Source: Xenoacremonium recifei (taxonomy: Eukaryota; Ascomycota; Sordariomycetes; Hypocreales; Nectriaceae). Taken from it: 64,000 nucleotides of DNA. The notes under the pieces are model-generated. The model worked only from the letters and a program-made list of their open reading frames with translations, was not told where the DNA came from and ran no database searches. The stretch spans positions 558,001 to 622,000 of the forward strand of contig WOFQ01000002.1 of assembly GCA_012184525.1 (NCBI GenBank), read 5' to 3'. This document shows, one piece after another, positions 56,521 through 64,000 of this stretch. Both the position numbers and the translations under genes were made by a program. How positions within the stretch are numbered: position 1 is the first letter of the stretch; each line of letters opens with the position of its first letter.

Positions 56521-59500
56521 CTAAAAGTTGGCAACAGCCACGGCGATAGCCTGGCTGTCAGAGTGAGAGATGGACAGGGTGATGTCCTTGACACCGGCCT
56601 TCTTAGCAGCAGTAGCGGCATCACCGTGAAGCTATGGCAGTTAGTAAATGGTTTTTTATAAGGTGAGTTTCAAAGACTTACAACCACCGCCGGAGCGCCA
56701 TTGTCATCCCGCACAATTTCAATATCCTTCATAGCCGCGCCGCCTCCCTGGCTGGCAACGCCCAGAGACTTGAAGACAGCCTCCTTGGCACTCCACCGAC
56801 CAGCGAAAGAGCTCTGGGGGCTGGCAGCTTGCTTGCAATAGGCAATCTCATTGCTAGTGAAGTTACGCTCGACAAAGGTCTCGTTGTCGATGTTGACAGC
56901 GGAGATGTCCTCAACGTCGACACCAACCTTGCTGTTCTTGTTGGCGACCTTTAGTGCAAGGGCCTCCATGACCTGCTGGGTCTCCTGAGCCTTAGTCTTT
57001 GGGATAGTCTTCTCAGACTGCTTCATGAAGTCAGGGGAGTACGTGAGCTCCGATGTCTTCTTGTCCTCAGAGACACGAGCGTCAGGGTTCAGGAGAACCT
57101 TGCTAAGCTGCTCGTCACTGTAAGGAGCCTTGCTCTTGGCCCTGAACAGCGTGTTGTTGATGAAGCCGTTGTGGAAGTAGCGGTAAGCCTTCTTCTGGCG
57201 AGTCTCAACTCTGGCGCAGTAGTCGACGTAGGTGGCCTCGTCGAGCGTAGCGAAGAGGTACTTGGGGTGGATACCAATGGCCTGCGCGCCCTTCTGACCG
57301 AAACCGAAAGAGGTGACGGAGAAGGCCTTGATACCATCGGTCTGGATGCTGCGGCTGGGATACACAATGAGATCATACTGCTCCATCACAGGGTCGACGT
57401 TGTCCGCATTGCGGTTGCCAGGGACAAGACCAGTGTTGAGGACCTGGAGACAGCCGTTCATCATCCAAGCACCAGCAGCACCCTTGGGATGGCCAGTGAG
57501 GTACTTCTGGAAGATACCGAGGACGGCATTACCCTTGGTACGGCCCAGGTGGCGGAGCTGCTGGCAGATAACGTTGGACTCGTTCTTGTCGTTGGCCTTG
57601 GTCGAGGTTCCGTGGAAGGAAGCAACACCGAGATCGTCAATGGTAAGACCCCAGGTGGCGAGAGCACCACGGAGAGGAGCAATGCTGGGATCACTCTTCC
57701 AGAAGTTGTTGCCCATGCTGCGCAGGAGTTCCTTTTCTTGTCTGGCACCTTCCTTTTCGATATGAGCGAGACGGTCCTGGATGTACTCCTTCTCATCGAA
57801 AGCGGCACCCTGAGCCTTCATGGCGTCGATCTCGTCATGAACAAACTCAATCTCGGACTCCTGCCACTGCTTGATGGTCTTCTTGCGTCGCTCAATCTGG
57901 CGGCGACGGTAGTTGATGTCAAGAAGAGGCGAGGGGAACTTGCCAGCATGCTCACGAGCAGTGGTAAGAACACCCTGACCAGGAGCAGGGACGGATCGGC
58001 CGATCTTGTCAGAAGCAGTGGTGGTGAGAGCCAGAACACCATGGATGGGGACACCCATGTCAAGGGCAAGCCGGGCAGTCATGATGACCTGGATACCACA
58101 ACCCTGGGACTCCATGAAGCCATTTCGAGTGGTGGTAGTGGGTCGAGACATTTCCTTGGGAGTTCGGCCGTGCTCAAACTCGTCGACGGTGTTGCTGGTA
58201 GCCTTCATGTTGGCGAATTCGTAAGAACCCTCCTCACCGAAGTCATCGAAACCACCGACGAAGCAGACTCGAGCCTTGCCCTCCATGATGGTTTCGTAAC
58301 CAACGTCCACGGACTCAACGGCAGTGGCACAAGCACCAACGGGAGTCTTGATAGGTCCAGAGGACGACATCAGAAGCATGTTGACCCAAGCAGCCATAGT
58401 GTTGATGAACGACTCCTGCAAAATATCGTTCTGGAGGGGCTGGTCCAAGAATCGGGTTCTGTGCATACCTCGGAGGGCAGCAGCACCACCCATACCAGAA
58501 CCAACACAGTTACCAACCTCAGAGACGTGCACATACTTGTAGAACTCGTAGGGGTCGGTAATACCGCAAGAAAGGAGAGCCTCGGCAGTGGAGACAAGCA
58601 GGAAGAGAGTGACGGGATCGACCTGGGAGATGATGTCCTCGGGCACACCATATCGCTTGGGGTCCCAGCCAGTAGGGACCTGACCAGCAACGAGGCGGTC
58701 GAAGCGCAGAGCCTTGGGGATCCAGAGAGCGGCACCCTTCTTCAAGCGGATGAGGTATTCTCCGCTCTCAGGAATCTCAAAGATCTCAACCTTGTCACCG
58801 TGCTCTCGCTTGAACTCATCAGCAGTCTCCTTGGAAGCCTCGAAAGGCTCAAGATCCTCCTCGATGACAACCTCATGCAGAAGCTGCTTCTTGTTGGGGT
58901 CATATCCATCGAACAGCTCCGGTTCGATCAGACGGATACCAGAGTGCTCGAGAATGTACTTCTCATACTTGGACTTGATATCCTTGTCATCGACGGGCTC
59001 GCCACTCTTGGCATCGACCCAGCCAGCATAAGGCTTACCCTTCAAGGGGCCGTTATGGTTCCTGATGAGACCCATGATCCAGGCCATCTCGACGCATCCC
59101 TCGAGAGAGAACTCGCCGTAAGCCTCCATCTCCCAACGGGTACGAGAGTTACCCCAAGGGCCGACTTCGGCGAAACCAGCGACGACGACAACCTTCTCCA
59201 GGTCAACCATGCCCTTGAGGGTCTCGTTGTGAGGAGCGATCTCCGTCTTCCAGTCAGGACGATGAGGGAAGTCGAACTTGATGTTGGCGCGAGGCTCAAT
59301 GTTCTTCTTCTTGTACAGAACCTCGGAGGCAGCGCCATTGACAATGGTGTTCTCAATGGCATTCTCCTTGGTGACAGCCTTTCGGATCTCGCTAGTCTCC
59401 ATAATGTCCTTGCGGAGTTTGGTCATGGCCTCGTTCAAGTTAGGAATGAACTGAAGGCCACCGTTGAGGTCTGCGAAAACGGGCTCGTTCTGGCAAAGGT

Positions 59501-62218
59501 CTACAATGACGGGGGACATGAGACCCAGGAGGTTGAAGGCCATCTCCTGTTGAGAGAAGGTGCGCACGCCGAAGGCTTCAACGCCCTCAGCGACGACGTT
59601 GTTACCAGACATGAGACCAGTGCCACGGGTCCAGCCGATGACAGCACCGCAAATGGTCAGGTAGTTGGCCCAATCCTCCGAGTACCATCGGTTGAAGAGA
59701 GTCTCGAGAGCAAGCTTGGACTCGGAGTAGAGACCGTCGCTGCCGAAAGTACCGTGGTTGGGGGAAAGCGGCAGGACGACCTGGGCAGGACGAGTCTCGA
59801 AACCACGCTCGGTCTTCTGGGCCTTGACACAACCCAAGAGACGGATCAGATTGGTCAACATGATTCGGTGAGCAAGCTCAGACTTCGAGTCGATGCTGTC
59901 AATCTGGCGGCCGTTCTCAGAGATGGCCGCGAAAGGAACGACAAAGTCCAAGTCCCAGCCAAGGCCAGTCTTAGGGTCATAGATGTAATCGACCAGGGCC
60001 TCAACATCCTGCTTGCTACCCTGGTTGAAGGGAACCACGACAAGCTGAGAACCGCGAGAACCGTAGCGGCTGTACATTGACTGGTAGTACTCGGTAACCT
60101 CTCGCGAGAATCGGCTGGTGGTGACGATGACCTTGGCACCACCACTGATAAGACCCTGAAGGACCTCAGCACCGATAGAGCCAGCACCAGCACCGGTCAT
60201 GAGAACATGCTTGCCGGCGAAAGTCACACCAGATCGGGCGGCCTCTTCCAGGCAGTTAAGATAGGTAGCAGTGAGCTTCTTGCTGTAATCCCAGCCGTGG
60301 AGGTTCTTTCTCTTGAGGTGGAGGAAAGGAATTGTCTCGACCTTGCCCTTGCTCTGATTGCTGGCCTTGAGAGTCGGCTTGCGTCCCTTGCCATTCTCCT
60401 TGGGAATGATCTGGCTCTCGTTCATGGCGAGAGAGCGAAGAACATCGCCGTAAAGGCTCTTGATCTCAAGCTGAGAAGTCTTGGACATCTTGTGTTGCTG
60501 CTTGATGAGCTTGTAAATGCGCTGAAGATCATTCTGGACCTTAGTACGGTTACCGTACTCAGAGATCTTGCCACCCTCAGCCATCTGCTGAACGTAGTGC
60601 TCGAGCTTGCGGCAGCTGGCGCGAGGGACCTCCTCGTAATTGAGGTTGCCACGGGCGTCAACAGTTGTATGAGGACCAGTGGGGAGGGCAACATCCTTGT
60701 AAACGGGAGAGACATTGAGCACATCCTTACAGTTCTCGATGAGTTGATCACCGAGCTCTTTGGCGAGCTTATACGTCTCGCCGCGCTCAGTCGGGCAGTT
60801 GTCCATGTGATACTGCATGAAGTCGAGAAGAGTAGGGTTGGAACGGTTCATGATGCGAATGCACTGGCTGACAATTTCGCGATCGACGGTCTTGAGATGA
60901 CCGAAAATGATGTCGAAGTACATGTTAAGAGCGTCCTGGCGTGCCCAGTTCCAGGATGAATCATAAGTTCTGGCCTTGAGGGCGCTAAAGACGGGCTCAA
61001 TGCCAGAAGCATAGAAGTCGCCGTGTTCAGCGGTCCAGAGATCAAGCTGCGCTTGGAGAACCTTCTCGGACTTCTGTGAATTGATGAACGCCTTGTCACC
61101 AGCACGAAGATCGAGCTTTAGGTATCTGGCGAGCAGCTCAAGTTGCTGCTTGAAGAGAGCTCGTTGATCCTTGGTGAGGGCATCGATGGCAGCAGGGTCC
61201 ATCATCATACCGCCAGCCGCACCACCGGCAGGACCAGTAGCGGCAGCAGTTGACAGGCTGATGCCCGCGTTGGAGGCATACTTCTGTGTGACGCTGTCCA
61301 GGAAGGCTTTGGCATCAGCTTCGGAGCCCAGTCGAGCGGGAGGCTCCATCGTGATCGCCAGCAGCAGGGCTCCATCTTGTCGTCCAGAACCAAGACCCCA
61401 CCTTGTCTCAAGGTATTTTCGAGCGGCCGTAATGTTGAAACCACCAGGCATCTTGGAGGAGATCATCCTGGCGATGAGAGACTGAGATTGTTTACCGAGC
61501 TGGCCGTCGAAGGTAGCCTGCATGGAGGCACCTAGCTCGTCGAGAGGAGTGTCTTCGGGCTTTTCAGGGGTAGAACCAAATTCCTTGCCGAGATCACCAA
61601 GGATCTCATTCTGGAGAGTCGATTTACCTGCAAAGAGACGAAATTAGTCGAGACTCTCGATTTTGAGTGCGGGGTCATCGTCAACTTACCACCAACTAGA
61701 TCCTTGATGGCCTTGCTAAGTGGCACATCCAGAAGCGGCTTCTTCAGCTTCTGGGCGATGAGAGAACGGACAATGTCCACAGCCTGAACAGGCTCATCCG
61801 GAACCTGGGCAGCAGGTCCGGAGCTCGGGGGAGCAGCGACAGGCGCGGCCGCGGCAGCAGGGGCAGCAGCCGCAGGAGCAGCACTTGACGAAGCCTCACC
61901 CGCTGAGGGAGCTGCTGGCTCAGGCTCCTCCTCAATGGGATCAACATCGTAGTAGATCTCCTTGGCGTCCTTGTTATAGCAGAGGATTTGTCGCTGAACG
62001 GACTTTGCGGCATCGTAGGCCTCGTACTTGGAAGCCAGCGTTCGCTTGGCCATGACACCGAGAGTGTCCGCGGGACCGATTTCCACGACCCGCTCGGCAG
62101 TCCTTTCACCCAGGAAAACATCTTGAGTCTCAATCCATCTGACGGGGGAGGCGAACTGGTATGCGAGGAGCTCAATGAGCAGCGTGTGGGCGAGCTCCTG
62201 CTCGACTTCGGGACGCAT
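56521..62218 (-). CDS. fas2: fatty acid synthase subunit alpha (type I, Fas2)
   Basis: Cytosolic alpha chain of the alpha6-beta6 fungal fatty acid synthase that makes palmitoyl/stearoyl-CoA. Three exons (62218-61690, 61627-56682, 56631-56521) give 1861 residues, the normal length. In order: the short MPT part (MRPEVEQELAHTLLIELLAY), an Ala/Pro linker, the acyl carrier domain with phosphopantetheine Ser at about 179 (VGGKSTLQNEILGDLG), the structural part, ketoreductase (TGAGAGSIGAEVLQGLISGG), ketosynthase with active Cys at about 1276 (GACATAVESVDVG) and the HGTSTKANDKNE and LTGHPKGAAGAW His motifs, and the phosphopantetheinyl transferase domain at the C-terminus (VGVDVEDISAVN; WSAKEAVFKSLG), which needs the last exon (LHGDAATAAKKAGV... 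VANF). The ATG at 62218 agrees with yeast; the open frame above it is leader. Confidence 0.98.
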
Positions 62219-63172
62219 GTTGGGCGAATTGAGTCGGAGAAGCTGGGAAGGAAAGGGGTATCTCGAAAATGCCAAAAGGATGGCTCTCACGACCAGGCGA
62301 ATTGGTGCGCGAGCAGTTCAGGGAGGGCGCAAGCTGTGTGTATGGCTGCGGTTGATTATACTCGAAGGGCCCGCTCAAGCCCCAACGCAAAAAAAGGTGA
62401 AGTATTACAGCTGTCGCAGGAGAGCTCCAAGCTGGCGAGGCACGGAGGTGGCAGCGATGAAAGGAGTAACTGAAGGACTGGAGGAAGAGGGGAGGATGGA
62501 GAGGTGAATGTATGAGGCCAGAGATGTCAATCTGATCCTCCTGCCAGCCTGAAGCAATGGAGAGTTCGGGAAGGACAGACGGAGGAGGTAAGGTAAGGTA
62601 ATCACATTTGGAGCCGATGGCGAGGGAGCAGCCGATTGTTGAACAGCCTGGCCCACCCCAAGGTGACGAGAAAAAAAAATTGGGGGAGACCTGGGCCGCT
62701 GATCCTGGTCCCGACGCCTTCCACGCCCCTCCCCTCCATGGCGCCCGCTCTGGGCGCTGAGGGAGATCAACGTACCGGTACATCGCTGGACGCCAGGCCC
62801 CACCCGCCCAAGAAACTGGCGGGCTGCAGCACACTCCTCAACCATATTCAGCCGCTAAGCCTGCAGCGGCAAGGTGGCAGCGTCCAGCCAGGGGAGGACA
62901 GGGGAATATCTTCCCCAGACGGCGAGGCTTTGGGGCACCATCAGCAACAATTTTTGGTGAGTTGAGCAGGTCTCGCAGTTCGGCCGAGCGCTTCATCCTG
63001 GTGCTGCGCCTATCTCCAACTGGTGCCGTCATAATGACCTGTTTTGCGATAAGAGATCTCAGTTCTCGATCAACTTCCGTTGCGCGCATGGACGGGCTGC
63101 CTCAGCCTCCGTCCGAAACGGCTCTTCTGGCTGCCGCCTCAACCAGGATCCCGCGGGTGCGGCATCGTGTTG
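62219..63172. promoter_or_regulatory. promoter and leader of fas2
   Basis: About 950 bases between the fas2 start and the homopolymer tracts. GA-rich on the plus strand near 62460-62600, i.e. CT-rich on the gene's strand, as in many fungal leaders. I looked for CCTCGG (fatty-acid regulator sites of the FarA/Ctf1 type) and saw no clear copy. No other gene supported. Confidence 0.6.
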
Positions 63173-63280
63173 CCCCCCCCCCCCCCCCCCCCCCCCCCCG
63201 CCCCCCCCCCCCACCCCCGTCTTTTTTTTTTGGGGTCTTGTTCCCCGCTGCAGAAGCACGAGGGAGGGGGGGGGGGGGGG
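63173..63280 (+). repeat. long poly-C, poly-T and poly-G runs
   Basis: An uninterrupted run of 27 C (63173-63199) is followed by 12 C, then ACCCCC, an 11-base T run (63222-63231 region) and, after 34 mixed bases, 15 G (63266-63280). The C and G runs are complementary, so the strand could fold back. They mark an abrupt step from GC-rich promoter DNA to the AT-rich block. Confidence 0.9.
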
Positions 63281-63295
63281 TGACTTCAATTAATA

Positions 63296-64000
63296 CTGGA
63301 ATATATATATTTATCTATATATACTAGTATATATAAAGCTAAGCTTATAAAATACTATATATTATTACTTGACTAAATAATTCAATTTTGACTAAATTAG
63401 TCTGACTAAATTAGTCACTGACTAATTTAGTTAAGTCAAGAGGTTGAATAAATTCAAAATTTTCAGTCAGTGACTAATTTAGTCAGACTAATTTAGTTAT
63501 TAGTCTAATCCAGGTATATAATTTTAGTACTTTTAGTTCAGATATACCCAGAATAATACTAATTAGTCTTAATCAGATTAATACTAAGAATCTTTAGTTT
63601 ACTAAATAGGCAGAATAAAACTAAGATTAATTAGTCAGACTAAGACTAAAATAATATATTAAAATATTAAATTAAAAATCTAATTAAATATATATAATAT
63701 AAGTTAATATATATATAAATAATATATATTATATATTTCTATAATATATAGCTATTTGCTTTATATAATATATATTTAATCAAATATAGCTATATATATA
63801 TATTTCTTAGTCTTTTAGTCTTAGTCTTAATCGGACTAAGAATTCTTAGTCTTTTCCTCTGGTGGAATAATACTAATTAGTCTTAATCGGACTAAACTAA
63901 TACTAAAAACTAAGGAATAATTTTATATCCCTGGTCAAATCTGACCTTGAATTAACTCACTATTGACTAATTTAGTTATGACTAATTTAGTCATTTTAGT
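63296..64000 (+). repeat. AT-rich block with TTAGTC-type repeats
   Basis: About 700 bases to the window end, overwhelmingly A and T, full of TATATA and permutations of GACTAAATTAGTC. It has a perfect inverted repeat (63391-63423 with 63465-63497) and an exact 24-base direct repeat (63551-63574 and 63865-63888). No ORF. It looks like the AT-rich, repeat-derived blocks of filamentous fungi, possibly shaped by repeat-induced point mutation, but no parent element is recognisable. Confidence 0.8.

Noticed and set aside
57171..60080. 969-codon plus-strand ORF opposite fas2
   Set aside because: It is the antisense shadow of the strongly biased fas2 codons; its sequence is Leu/Val/Asp/Gly-rich without any family motif.

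Overview
This window is nuclear DNA of a filamentous ascomycete (Pezizomycotina). Genes are cut by short introns of about 50-60 bases with GTRNGT donors and CTRAY branch sites. Two proteins carry the fungal Zn2Cys6 DNA-binding cluster, fatty acid synthase alpha is the fungal type I form, and intergenic DNA has CT-rich promoter tracts. Protein flavour, TACGGAGTA-like motifs and the AT-rich block at the right end suggest Sordariomycetes, probably Hypocreales and perhaps Trichoderma-like. That placement is inference.

Layout: 0-5.5 kb holds the 5' end of U2 snRNP A' (lea1) and the VPS15 kinase, both minus. A conserved-looking gene of unknown function follows (7.6-8.9 kb, minus), then about 11 kb of gene-poor DNA rich in microsatellites. 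From 20.3 kb come an FMN-binding pyridoxamine-oxidase-like protein, a Zn2Cys6 regulator and a secreted or type I membrane protein with a very His/Pro-rich ectodomain. The 29.7-34.6 kb block is compact: a TatD-type nuclease (Scn1-like), a small membrane protein, kinetochore Spc24 and mitochondrial fission Fis1. The 35.8-44.7 kb block holds a Cdc3/AspB-type septin with a nested small ORF, ferrochelatase and Ku70. The rest holds a 1177-residue Zn2Cys6 protein, an MFS drug/H+ antiporter, a mitochondrial PPR-like protein, Lsm4 and the complete fatty acid synthase alpha gene. The last 700 bases are an AT-rich repeat block entered through long poly-C and poly-G runs.

Almost all recognised genes are core housekeeping: splicing (lea1, lsm4), vesicle traffic and autophagy (vps15), mitochondria (fis1, hem15, the PPR-like gene), chromosome segregation and repair (spc24, ku70), cytokinesis and polarity (septin) and lipid synthesis (fas2). 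Three divergent pairs share short promoters (spc24/fis1, hem15/ku70, PPR-like/lsm4). There is no biosynthetic cluster, rRNA, tRNA or intact transposon that I can recognise. The less explained parts are the His-rich membrane protein, the ORF inside the septin 5' intron, the possible alternative N-termini of Vps15 and Lsm4, the gene desert and the right-end repeat block.
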